A stretch of DNA of 64,000 nt from Pedobacter boryungensis. Lineage in GTDB: Bacteria; Bacteroidota; Bacteroidia; Sphingobacteriales; Sphingobacteriaceae. Both the position numbers and the translations under genes were made by a program. Every line of letters starts with the position of its first letter. The stretch's first letter is position 1. Shown here one piece after another: positions 18,444-27,569 of this stretch. Location: contig NZ_JABMKV010000001.1 of assembly GCF_013204825.1 (NCBI RefSeq), forward strand, positions 930,001 to 994,000, in the 5' to 3' direction. The notes beneath the pieces were generated by a model. That model was not told the origin of the DNA, ran no database searches, and saw only the letters and a list, made by a program, of their open reading frames with translations.

Positions 18444-20336
18444 CTACAAATAATACTTTTTCCCATCTGTTTTTATTTTTCCAGCATCTAATAACTCTCT
18501 AATTCTTTCGATTTTATCGTTTTCCATACCTGAATTAAGTTTATTTACCAATTCATCTAAACTATAATGATCACTTTGTAATAAAGTAATAATCTCAAAA
18601 TCTATTTTATCTTTTAATTGAGATAATTCTTCTACTTTCCTTTCAGCTAGACAAATATCACAAAAACCACATTTATCAGCATTCGTTTCACCAAAATAAT
18701 GAAGTAGCTGTTTACTTCTACATAATGGTGTAGATGCATAAGCTAAAACAGCTTTTAGTTGATTAATCTGAATTTCCTGACGTAGCTTAATATATTTTGC
18801 ATCTATATCTAGGTGCAACTGATCTGCCCTTGGTAATATAAATTGTAATTGTGGTTTATCTGTTTGTGGTAAATACGATAAGATTTCTAATTGTTGTAAC
18901 CGATTTAAATAATTAATAACTTCATTAAACGATATTTTCAATCTATTGGATAAATCAGCTTCTTTAATTTTTACATAACCATCAAAAGCACCTCCATAAC
19001 TACGTTGAATAGTCTTAATTAAAGGATCGTAACCAGAATTTTCTATTTGAAAACGATAGACATCTTCATGGTTTGCCGTAAACATAATTCGAGACTGTAA
19101 AAATATGTTTTCCGATAAAGCTAGATAACCATCATGCTCTAAAAACTTTAATGATGCTAATGTTTTAATTACACCAAGATTAAACTTTTTACAAAAATCG
19201 GCCAAATCAAATTCAAAACTTAAACCTTCACCAGCACCAAATGCAAGTTGAAAATAACTTCCTAAGTAGTGATATGTTTTTTTAATATCCTCAACCGTTG
19301 GAAAACTATCAGCATATTTTGCGTTTAGCATCAACTGATCGGATTTATTTGCTAATAATACTGCAAAAGCACGTTTTTCATCTCTTCCTGCCCTGCCAGC
19401 TTCTTGATAATAAGCTTCTAAACTATCTGGCAAATCTAAATGGATTACAAAACGAACATTTGGTTTATCAATTCCCATCCCAAAAGCATTGGTGGCAACC
19501 ATAATTCTAATTACATCTTTTTTCCAATCTTCTTGTTTCTTAAAACGTAATTCTTTCTCAATTCCAGCATGATAAAAATCTGCTGCAATTCCATTTCGTT
19601 GTAAAAAATGCGCCACCTCAGCAGTTTCTCTCCTATTTCTAACATAAACCAATCCGCATCCTTTTACATTTTTAGCAATTTCTAATAGCTTTTTATGTTT
19701 GTCTTCCAAATCGAAAACTACATAACTTAAATTAGTACGAGCAAAGCTTTTTACAAAAACTTGGGGACTTTTCATTTCCAGCTTTTGCAAAATATCTTCC
19801 TTTACAAAAGCCGTTGCAGTAGCTGTTAAGGCTAAAATTGGCTTATCAGGATGAATTTCTCGAAGTTCTTTTAGTTTTAAATAAGGCGGTCTAAAATCAT
19901 AACCCCATTGAGAAATACAGTGCGCTTCATCAACAGCAATTAAATTCACGTTCATGTAAGCAATTCGCTCACGAACTATTTCTGAGAGTAATCTTTCTGG
20001 TGATAAATAAAGAAACTTAATTTTCCCGTAAATGCAATTATCTAACAGAATATCAATCTCTCTTTTACCCATTCCCGCGTAAATCGCGATAGCTTCAATT
20101 CCTTTTGCTTTTAAATTTTCGACTTGATCTTTCATCAAGGCAACCAATGGCGAAACTACAATGCAAATTCCGTCCATTACCATGGCTGGCACTTGGAAAC
20201 ATAATGATTTTCCTCCGCCAGTTGGCAATAAAGCTAATGTATCATTTCCTTTTAAAACCGATTGGATAATTTCATCCTGCAAAGGTCTAAAGTTGTCAAA
20301 ACCCCAATATTTCTTTAAAATCTCCGCTTCTGTCAT
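18444..20336 (-). CDS. recQ: ATP-dependent DNA helicase RecQ
   Basis: 3'-5' DNA helicase for recombination and repair. Walker A (ALLPTGGGKSLCFQVPA, about residue 35), DEAH box (VDEAHCISQWGYDFRPPYLK), motif III (LALTATAT) and motif VI (YYQEAGRAGRDE) are all present, followed by the RecQ zinc-binding segment with its cysteines (CRSKQLLHYFG ... CGFCDIC, about residues 550-575) and a winged-helix region. At 630 residues it is near E. coli RecQ length, though the last 50 residues do not look like a complete HRDC domain. Starts 52 bases before the MFS gene. Confidence 0.95.
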   Translation of the reverse strand: MTEAEILKKYWGFDNFRPLQDEIIQSVLKGNDTLALLPTGGGKSLCFQVPAMVMDGICIVVSPLVALMKDQVENLKAKGIEAIAIYAGMGKREIDILLDNCIYGKIKFLYLSPERLLSEIVRERIAYMNVNLIAVDEAHCISQWGYDFRPPYLKLKELREIHPDKPILALTATATAFVKEDILQKLEMKSPQVFVKSFARTNLSYVVFDLEDKHKKLLEIAKNVKGCGLVYVRNRRETAEVAHFLQRNGIAADFYHAGIEKELRFKKQEDWKKDVIRIMVATNAFGMGIDKPNVRFVIHLDLPDSLEAYYQEAGRAGRDEKRAFAVLLANKSDQLMLNAKYADSFPTVEDIKKTYHYLGSYFQLAFGAGEGLSFEFDLADFCKKFNLGVIKTLASLKFLEHDGYLALSENIFLQSRIMFTANHEDVYRFQIENSGYDPLIKTIQRSYGGAFDGYVKIKEADLSNRLKISFNEVINYLNRLQQLEILSYLPQTDKPQLQFILPRADQLHLDIDAKYIKLRQEIQINQLKAVLAYASTPLCRSKQLLHYFGETNADKCGFCDICLAERKVEELSQLKDKIDFEIITLLQSDHYSLDELVNKLNSGMENDKIERIRELLDAGKIKTDGKKYYL

Positions 20337-20413
20337 AAAAAAGATGTTTTCAAAACTAATAAAAACGGACTGATATTATTAAATTGCGCAAATAAATATC
20401 TCAATTAACTAAG

Positions 20414-23400
20414 ATGAAAAAAATTTCCTTATTCGCCAGCTGTTTATTCCTACTCATTTCTGCTTCTGCACAAGAGAAAAAAGAAGCCGCAAAATGGGAT
20501 GTAGAAAAATACAAAGGTCAAACCAAAAGCTTTACAATTACAACCGATGAAGGCACTTGGATGAATTTAGATGTAAGTCCGGATGGAAAAGAAATTGTTT
20601 TTGATTTGTTGGGTGATATTTATAAAATGTCCATAAATGGAGGTCCTGCAAAATTATTAAGTGGTGGCATTGCATGGGATGTTCAGCCAAGATTTAGTCC
20701 AAATGGAAAATACATTTCGTACACCAGCGATAAAAGTGGTGGCGATAATATTTGGATTATGAATACAGACGGCGGTAATAAAAAACAGATTACAAAAGAA
20801 ACTTTTCGTCTGTTAAATAATGCAACTTGGATGCCAAATAGTGAATATTTAGTAGCAAGAAAACATTTTACAGGCTCACGTTCATTAGGTGCTGGCGAAA
20901 TGTGGATGTATAGTATTTATGGTGGCGACGGTGTACAATTAACGAAAAGAAAAAATGATCAGCAAGATGCTGGAGAGCCAAACGTATCGCCTGATGGCAA
21001 ATTCTTATATTTTAGTGAAGATGTTTCTCCAGGTCCTAACTTTGAGTATAGTAAAGATCCAAATGGGTTAATTTATGCAATTAGACAATTAGATTTAACC
21101 ACTGGAAAATTATCAAACTTAATTGCAGAACAAGGTGGTTCTGCTCGTCCACAAATATCGCCAGATGGCAAACTAATGGCGTATGTAAAAAGAGTACGTT
21201 TAAAATCAGCTTTATATATTCAAAATTTAAAAACTGGCGAAGAATGGCCATTATATGAGGATTTATCTCATGATCAACAAGAAACCTGGGCTATTTTTGG
21301 AGTGTATCCAAACTTTGCATGGACACCAGATTCGAAACGAATTGTATTTTATGCTAAAGGAAAAATCAAACAAATCGACTTAATTAATTTACAAGTAAGC
21401 GATATTCCTTTCGAAGTAAACAGCTCGCAAACTGTGCAACAAGCTTTACATTTTGAGAACCAAGTTTTTAATCCTGAATTCACGGTAAAAATGATTAGGC
21501 AATTAACTACATCACCTGATGGCAAATTGGTGATTTTTAATGCAGCAGGTTATTTATACAAAAAAGAATTACCTAATGGGATACCTGAAAGAGTAACTAA
21601 TGGAATTGATTTTGAGTTTGAGCCAGAATTTAGCAACGATGGTAAGTTTGTAATTTATACAACTTGGAGCGATGAATTTAAAGGTGCAATAAAAAGAACC
21701 GATCTTAAAACAGGCAAAACCATTTCATTAACAGATGAAAAAGGATATTATTACTCTCCTTCTTATTCAAATAAAGGTGATAAAATTGTTTTTAGAAAAG
21801 GCGTTGGGAATGAAACATTAGGTTTAACCTACGGAAAAAATACAGGCATTTTTATTATGTCAGCAAATGGTGGCGCAAAAACACTAATTAGCGAAAGCGG
21901 AATTAAACCAATTTTTAATGCTGATGATAGTCGAATTTATTTCCAAGGATATGAAGCTGGCAAAAAAGCTTTCAAAAGCATGGATTTGAATGGAGGCAAT
22001 GAAAGAACGCATTACACCTCTCAATATGCTACGCAGTTTACACCTAGTCCTGACGGTAAGTGGATGGCGTTTACAGAGCTATTCAATGCTTATATTACTC
22101 CAATGGTAACCACTGGTATTGCGTTAGATTTATCTGCCAATAACAAATCTATCCCTTTGGCAAGAGTAACCAAAGATGCTGGAACATTTTTACATTGGAG
22201 TACAGATAGCAAAAAGTTGTTTTGGACATTAGGAGAGCAATATTATAATAGAGAAATAAAAAATACATTCAATTTTATTGAAGGTGCGCCACAAGTTTTA
22301 CCAGAACCAGATACCGTTGGTATTGCAATTGGTTTAAAACTTAAAACTGATGTTCCTACCGGGATTTTAGCATTAAAAGGCGCCCGAATTATTACCATGA
22401 AAGGTGATGAAGTAATTGAAGAAGGAACTATTTTATTAGAAAACAATAAAATTATCGCAGTTGGAAAAGATGTAAACATTCCGACAAATGCAAAAATTGT
22501 TGATGTAACTGGGAAAACAATAATGCCAGGAATAGTTGATGTACATGCACATTTACGCACCAGTCCAGATGGGATTAGCCCACAACAAGATTGGTCTTAC
22601 TTAGCTAATTTATCTTTTGGTGTAACTACTTCTCATGATCCAAGTAGCAATACAGAAATGGTTTTTAGTCAGAGTGAAATGCTTAAAGCAGGTAGAATGA
22701 TCGGCCCACGAGTATATTCAACTGGTTCTATTTTATATGGTGCTGATGGCGATTTTAAGGTGGTAATTAATAGTTTGGATGATGCTTTATCTCATTTAAG
22801 AAGATTAAAAGCTGTAGGTGCGTTTTCGGTAAAATCTTACAATCAGCCAAGAAGAGAACAGCGCCAGCAAATATTAGAAGCAGCAAGACAACTACATATG
22901 GAGGTTGTTCCTGAAGGTGGATCTACATTTTTCACCAACATGAATATGATTGCGGATGGTCATACAGGGATTGAACACAGCATTCCTATTACTCCCATTT
23001 ATAAAGATGTGGTAAATTTCTGGAGCAACACTACCGTGGGTTACACCCCTACTTTAATTGTTGCTTATGGAGGTCAATGGGGAGAAAATTATTGGTACGA
23101 TAGAACTAATGTTTGGGAGAATGAGCGTTTATTAAGTTTTACACCAAGGGCAATTATCGATTCACGTTCAAGAAGAAGAACAACTTCTGAATATGGAGAT
23201 TATGGACATATTGAAGTTTCAAAAGCGGTTAAACAAATTGCTGATGGCGGAACAAAAATAAATTTAGGTGCTCATGGGCAAATACAAGGTTTAGGCGCAC
23301 ATTGGGAATTATGGATGTTTGTACAAGGGGGTGCTACACCTTTACAAGCTATTCGCTATGCAACATTAAACGGTGCTTCTTATTTAGGAATGGATAAAGA

Positions 23401-23659
23401 AATTGGGTCTTTGGAAGTTGGAAAATTGGGGGATTTAGTCGTAATGGATTCAAACCCGTTAGATGACATTAGGAATTCTGAAAAGATAAAATACGTAATG
23501 GTAAATGGTAGATTATACGATAGCCTAACCTTAAATGAAATTGGTAGCAGAGAAAAAGTTCGTTCTAAATTATGGTTCGAATTAGATAAAGGTATGGCGT
23601 TTACAATTCCATATAAATTATCTGACACCTGGACATTTACCGTACCAAATTGCGATTAA
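20414..23659 (+). CDS. Secreted beta-propeller/amidohydrolase fusion
   Basis: Large exported hydrolase of two parts. After the signal peptide (MKKISLFASCLFLLISASAQ), residues about 45-620 hold repeated TolB/PD40-like blades with the SPDGK motif (LDVSPDGKEIVFDLLGDIYK, RFSPNGKYISYTSDKSGGDN, NVSPDGKFLYFS, TSPDGKLVIFNA, TPSPDGKWMAF). Residues about 650-1050 form a metal-dependent amidohydrolase with ALKGARIITMKGDEVIEEGT, the HxH metal motif in GIVDVHAHLRTSP (about residue 710), DGHTGIEHS, INLGAHGQIQG and ATLNGASYLGM. It is annotated in relatives as an amidohydrolase or imidazolonepropionase-like protein; the substrate is unknown. A periplasmic peptide or cyclic-amide hydrolase is a guess. Confidence 0.88.
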   Translation: MKKISLFASCLFLLISASAQEKKEAAKWDVEKYKGQTKSFTITTDEGTWMNLDVSPDGKEIVFDLLGDIYKMSINGGPAKLLSGGIAWDVQPRFSPNGKYISYTSDKSGGDNIWIMNTDGGNKKQITKETFRLLNNATWMPNSEYLVARKHFTGSRSLGAGEMWMYSIYGGDGVQLTKRKNDQQDAGEPNVSPDGKFLYFSEDVSPGPNFEYSKDPNGLIYAIRQLDLTTGKLSNLIAEQGGSARPQISPDGKLMAYVKRVRLKSALYIQNLKTGEEWPLYEDLSHDQQETWAIFGVYPNFAWTPDSKRIVFYAKGKIKQIDLINLQVSDIPFEVNSSQTVQQALHFENQVFNPEFTVKMIRQLTTSPDGKLVIFNAAGYLYKKELPNGIPERVTNGIDFEFEPEFSNDGKFVIYTTWSDEFKGAIKRTDLKTGKTISLTDEKGYYYSPSYSNKGDKIVFRKGVGNETLGLTYGKNTGIFIMSANGGAKTLISESGIKPIFNADDSRIYFQGYEAGKKAFKSMDLNGGNERTHYTSQYATQFTPSPDGKWMAFTELFNAYITPMVTTGIALDLSANNKSIPLARVTKDAGTFLHWSTDSKKLFWTLGEQYYNREIKNTFNFIEGAPQVLPEPDTVGIAIGLKLKTDVPTGILALKGARIITMKGDEVIEEGTILLENNKIIAVGKDVNIPTNAKIVDVTGKTIMPGIVDVHAHLRTSPDGISPQQDWSYLANLSFGVTTSHDPSSNTEMVFSQSEMLKAGRMIGPRVYSTGSILYGADGDFKVVINSLDDALSHLRRLKAVGAFSVKSYNQPRREQRQQILEAARQLHMEVVPEGGSTFFTNMNMIADGHTGIEHSIPITPIYKDVVNFWSNTTVGYTPTLIVAYGGQWGENYWYDRTNVWENERLLSFTPRAIIDSRSRRRTTSEYGDYGHIEVSKAVKQIADGGTKINLGAHGQIQGLGAHWELWMFVQGGATPLQAIRYATLNGASYLGMDKEIGSLEVGKLGDLVVMDSNPLDDIRNSEKIKYVMVNGRLYDSLTLNEIGSREKVRSKLWFELDKGMAFTIPYKLSDTWTFTVPNCD

Positions 23660-23676
23660 GCTATAACTTTTACTTT

Positions 23677-23787
23677 GTCATTCCGAGAAACGAGGAATCT
23701 CTTTTGTGAATTCTTAATTGAGATTCTTCGCTTCGCTCTGAATGATAATTTAGCACTTCGTCATGCTGAATTTATTCCAGGGTGACG
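23677..23787. repeat. Two intergenic inverted repeats between convergent genes
   Basis: An imperfect inverted repeat at 23677-23746 (GTCATTCCGAG ... GAATCTC against GAGATTC ... CTGAATGAT) is followed by a second palindrome-like element at 23759-23787 (CGTCATGCTGAATTTATT ... GGTGACG). The first is related to the perfect repeat at 26069-26154, the second to 54139-54201. They lie between the ends of two converging genes and may stop transcription in both directions. Confidence 0.6.
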
Positions 23788-23793
23788 TAGAAC

Positions 23794-25989
23794 CTATAAA
23801 ACCAACAACCCAAACTCTCTTAAAGTATGAACTGGTTTTGAATACCAAAACAATTCAAAATGTTCTATTGTATTTTCAAAATCAGCTTTTACTTCTTGAA
23901 AAGTATAAACTTTCTCATTAAAAACTGATATTTTCTCTAGAATTGAAACCAACCACTCTCCTTCTTTCTGATTGATTTGAATGCTGAAACTTTCTTTTTT
24001 ACTGTGGAAATTCAGCGTCATCATTTGCCAAGAATTTCCTTTTTTAAATTTTGTAAAAGTTTCTGTTGTTGGTTTACCTCCTAACCAAACTATTTTTGCG
24101 GTTGGTTTACTAATTAGATTGTCGTCAGTAGATAAGGCCTTAGCAATAAAATTAGGTTGAATTGTTGTTCTTGGAATTTTGAAATCAAACCAATCTTGCA
24201 ATTTGTAATCGAAGCAAATGCCATGCATAAAATTGAAGAGTGATTTCTTTAAGCCAAAGCTAAATTTAGAATGATCAATTCCAGTTTTATCGCTGTAGTT
24301 GATATCGTTATTTGCAAAAGTCCCAATCACTTCAGTGTCTTTTATCACGCCAAACTTTTCAGGATATAAACCAACTGGACTATGTGCTGTCATTGCAAAC
24401 TGATGCCAAAAACCAGACTGTAAAACTCCAGCTTCAAATAATTGACGCACCATTTCTAAACTATCAACCGTTTCTTGTACGGTTTGAGTTGGATATCCAT
24501 ACATTAAATATGCATGAACCATAATGCCAGCTTCAGTAAAGTTTCTGGTCACTTTGGCGACTTGTTCAACAATAACGCCTTTATCAATTAGTTTTAATAA
24601 TCGATCTGAGGCAACCTCTAAACCTCCAGAAACTGCTATACAACCAGAGGCTTTTAACAACAAACACAAATCTTGAGTGAAACTTTTTTCAAAACGAATG
24701 TTTGTCCACCATGTAACTGAAATCTTTCTACGCAAAATTTCCAAAGCAACTTCACGCATTAATGCAGGAGGTGCAGCTTCATCTACAAAATGAAATCCAT
24801 TTTCGCCAGTTTTTTGTACTAACTCTTCCATTCGATCTACAATCAGCTTTGCGGCAACTGGCTCGTAGACCTTAATGTAGTCTAAGGAAATATCGCAAAA
24901 TGTACATTTACCCCAATAACAACCATGGGCCATTGTGAGTTTATTCCAACGGCCATCGCTCCACATTCTGTGCATTGGGTTTACAATTTCAATTACAGAA
25001 ATGTAGTTATTTAATAGTAAATCTGAATAATCAGGTGTACCAACATCAGCTTGCTTATAATCACTTCTTAATGCATCATTTTTATAAACAACCTCTCCAT
25101 TTTCTATTAAGAAAGTTCTTTTATAAAGGTTAAACTCACCTCCCTTTACAAGAGCATCATATAATAGTTCTATCGGCAACTCACCATCATCTAATGTGAT
25201 AAAATCAAAAAATTCGAAAACTCTTTTATCAGCTAATGAACGTAATTCAGTATTGGGAAAACCACCACCCATTGATATTTTAATCTCAGGATAATGCTTT
25301 TTCACATATTGTGCGCAGCGAAAAGCGGAATATAAATTCCCTGGAAATGGAACAGAAATCAAAAATAATTTGGGTTGAACTTCTTCTATTCTATCCTTAA
25401 GGATATCAATTAAGATTTTATCGATGTATGTAGGTTCTTGATGTAAAGCTTCATATAATTCATCAAATGAATTAGCACTTCTACCTAATCGCTCTGCATA
25501 TCTACTAAAACCAAAATTTGGGTCAATACATTCTACAATAAAATCTGAGATATCTTCTAAATAAAGTGTAGCTAAATGCTTTGCTTTATCTTGTGTTCCC
25601 ATAGCTCCAAAAGCCCAATCTAGCTCTTCTAATTGCGCAAAGCGAGATGCTTCTGGTAAATAATCTTCCTGACAAATTTGTAAAGCTAATGTTGGATTTT
25701 TCCCTTGCAAAAAAGCGATTACCGAGTCGATTGTTTTTAGATATTCTTCTTTTAAAGCAATGATACGTTGTACATTAAAAGATAACTCACTTTTGTTTAA
25801 TTCAGCTTGGAAAAACAAATCTGAAAATCCTTTTTTAGAGAACAATTTCAAAATCACTTCAATACCTAAATCTGCTTGAGTTGATGAAATATTCTTTGTA
25901 TTAAGAAAACCTTTAATATATGCCGTCGCAGGATACGGAGTATTCAGTTGTGTAAATGGAGGTGTTATTAAAAAAAGGTCGCTTTTCAA
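23794..25989 (-). CDS. B12-binding-domain radical SAM protein
   Basis: Predicted [4Fe-4S] radical S-adenosylmethionine enzyme. The N-terminal 300 residues look like a cobalamin-binding-type domain (PPFTQLNTPYPATAYIKGFL, KLFLISVPFPGNLYSAFRCA, IKISMGGGFPNTELRSLAD). The radical SAM core begins near residue 360 with MAHGCYWGKCTFCDISLDYI: the cysteines are spaced C-x4-C-x2-C, not the usual C-x3-C-x2-C. GFHFVDEAAPPALMREVALE and AVSGGLEVASDRLLKLIDKG continue the barrel. At 731 residues it is a stand-alone protein; neighbours give no pathway. The substrate is unknown. ATG start at 25989. Confidence 0.85.
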   Translation of the reverse strand: MKSDLFLITPPFTQLNTPYPATAYIKGFLNTKNISSTQADLGIEVILKLFSKKGFSDLFFQAELNKSELSFNVQRIIALKEEYLKTIDSVIAFLQGKNPTLALQICQEDYLPEASRFAQLEELDWAFGAMGTQDKAKHLATLYLEDISDFIVECIDPNFGFSRYAERLGRSANSFDELYEALHQEPTYIDKILIDILKDRIEEVQPKLFLISVPFPGNLYSAFRCAQYVKKHYPEIKISMGGGFPNTELRSLADKRVFEFFDFITLDDGELPIELLYDALVKGGEFNLYKRTFLIENGEVVYKNDALRSDYKQADVGTPDYSDLLLNNYISVIEIVNPMHRMWSDGRWNKLTMAHGCYWGKCTFCDISLDYIKVYEPVAAKLIVDRMEELVQKTGENGFHFVDEAAPPALMREVALEILRRKISVTWWTNIRFEKSFTQDLCLLLKASGCIAVSGGLEVASDRLLKLIDKGVIVEQVAKVTRNFTEAGIMVHAYLMYGYPTQTVQETVDSLEMVRQLFEAGVLQSGFWHQFAMTAHSPVGLYPEKFGVIKDTEVIGTFANNDINYSDKTGIDHSKFSFGLKKSLFNFMHGICFDYKLQDWFDFKIPRTTIQPNFIAKALSTDDNLISKPTAKIVWLGGKPTTETFTKFKKGNSWQMMTLNFHSKKESFSIQINQKEGEWLVSILEKISVFNEKVYTFQEVKADFENTIEHFELFWYSKPVHTLREFGLLVL

Positions 25990-26068
25990 GGTTATTGATT
26001 TGTTGCAAAATTACATAAATGTTTCTTTATAAATTCTGTACAAGCAAAAAACGAACTACTTAAAAGAT

Positions 26069-26154
26069 CGTCATTGCGAGGTACGAAGCAATCTTAAAGC
26101 GATAGAAAATAACTAACCCATAGTAGTAAGATTGCTTCGTACCTCGCAATGACG
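26069..26154. repeat. Perfect 28-bp inverted repeat, MITE/REP-like
   Basis: The arm at 26069-26096 (starting CGTCATTGCGAGGTACGAAG) is the exact reverse complement of 26127-26154, separated by 30 bases. It lies 11 bases after the stop of the HI0933-family gene and about 80 bases before the start of the radical SAM gene. The identical arms imply recent origin or upkeep; it could act as a terminator for the upstream gene. Confidence 0.9.
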
Positions 26155-26165
26155 TAAGCAATAAA

Positions 26166-27356
26166 CTACAAATTTTGTGCAATTACAAAACCGCTAGCCC
26201 AAGCCCATTGAAAGTTATAACCACCCAACCAGCCAGTCACATCCATGCATTCGCCACCAAAATATAAACCAGGTATTTTTTTGCATTCTAAAGTTTTTGA
26301 TGATAGTTCATCCGTGTCAATTCCCCCCCTCATTACCTCTGCTTTATCGTAGCCCTTATCCCCCGCTGGTTTAACTTTAAACTCATGAATAGTTTGATAA
26401 ATTAATTCCATTTCAGCTTTGCTTAAATCGGCAACGGTTTTAGTTAATGGAAGAAATTTATTTAAGGCATCTGTAAATTTTTTAGCATATAAACGATTCA
26501 ATAAGGTTGATAAAAGAACTTTCCCATTCGTTTTACGTTCATTTTCTATTAATTCGAGAATATTTTGATGTGGTAAAAGATTAATATTGAAAACTTCTCC
26601 TCTACGCCAATACGATGAAATTTGCAAAATTGCAGGTCCGCTTAATCCCCAGTGAGTAAATAGAATATTCTCTTCAAAAGAAATTTCATCATTACTTACC
26701 TCACAAAAAACAGAATTTCCAGAAAGTTGTGCGTACCAGTCTTCATCTTTTCCTGTAATAGTTAAAGGAACTAAAGCTGGAGCAGTTTCTATAATTTTTA
26801 ATCCGTTATTACGAGCAAAACGTAAAGCAAAATCTGTTGCGCCCATTTTCGGAATTGGTAATCCGCCACTTGCAACGACTACTTTAGCGGCAGAAATAGC
26901 TTTAACTTTATCGCCTATGGCATAATTTACAACAAAACCATTGTTTGTTTGCTCAATATCTTTCACCTCAATATTACACCAAACTTCTTGTTCCATTTGT
27001 TCGCAAAGCGATGTAAATACCTCAACAACATCCTTTGCATTTTTATGATCAGGAAATAATTGACCTAAGGTTTTTTCTTTGCCAACAATGCCGTATGTTT
27101 CAAAAAAGTTGATTGTATCATCAGCTGTCCATTGGTTAAATGCAGATTTTAGGAAATGCGGATTAGCAGAAATAAACTGTTCTGTAGTAGCCCATTGATT
27201 GGTAAAATTACAGCGGCCACCGCCGGAAATTAAGATTTTAGCGCCAGGTTTACTGTTCTTTTCTAGTACAATTACTTTTTTACCTAAGAAGCCAGCTTGC
27301 ACAGCACACATTAATCCGCAAGCACCAGCACCAATAATTATTGCATCTATTTCCAT
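26166..27356 (-). CDS. HI0933/YhiN-family FAD-dependent oxidoreductase
   Basis: Flavoprotein of the HI0933 family (also called YhiN), of uncertain substrate. The N-terminus is the FAD dinucleotide fold DAIIIGAGACGLMCAVQAGF with VIVLEKNSKPGAKILISGGG and RCNFTN; the C-terminus has GLYFGGECMDVTGWLGGYNF followed by QWAWASGFVIAQ, both hallmark segments. At 396 residues it is normal. Single gene; ATG at 27356. Confidence 0.92.
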   Translation of the reverse strand: MEIDAIIIGAGACGLMCAVQAGFLGKKVIVLEKNSKPGAKILISGGGRCNFTNQWATTEQFISANPHFLKSAFNQWTADDTINFFETYGIVGKEKTLGQLFPDHKNAKDVVEVFTSLCEQMEQEVWCNIEVKDIEQTNNGFVVNYAIGDKVKAISAAKVVVASGGLPIPKMGATDFALRFARNNGLKIIETAPALVPLTITGKDEDWYAQLSGNSVFCEVSNDEISFEENILFTHWGLSGPAILQISSYWRRGEVFNINLLPHQNILELIENERKTNGKVLLSTLLNRLYAKKFTDALNKFLPLTKTVADLSKAEMELIYQTIHEFKVKPAGDKGYDKAEVMRGGIDTDELSSKTLECKKIPGLYFGGECMDVTGWLGGYNFQWAWASGFVIAQNL

Positions 27357-27420
27357 TAATTGAGTTGAGAGTTCAAAGTTAAAAGTTTAATAGATAATAG
27401 TAGCACGATTGTTTTTTAAT

Positions 27421-27499
27421 AGCCCCGACAGTAGCGATATCCTTTTTGTAATGCTGAGCTTGTCAAAGCACAAAAAGATTTAACGAAATGGCGGGACTG
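27421..27499. repeat. Intergenic repeat, family with GTAGCGAnATCCTTT core
   Basis: CCCCGACAGTAGCGATATCC on the left and AAAAAGATTTAACGAAATGG followed by CGGGACT on the right form an imperfect inverted repeat around a TGCTGAGCTTGTCAAAGCA loop. Related copies are seen near 40799-40881, 52269-52311 and 10495. No protein is encoded. Confidence 0.55.
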
Positions 27500-27537
27500 A
27501 ACTTAAATTAGTGTAGTGAACTTGCGTTTCAAAATGT

Positions 27538-27545
27538 TATTTTTG
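27538..27545 (+). promoter_or_regulatory. -7 element of purK
   Basis: TATTTTTG matches TAnnTTTG and lies 24 bases before the chosen purK ATG at 27570. This supports 27570 over the in-frame start at 27516, which would be upstream of the promoter. Confidence 0.5.
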
Positions 27546-27569
27546 CAGCATAAAAATTTATATTCGATA

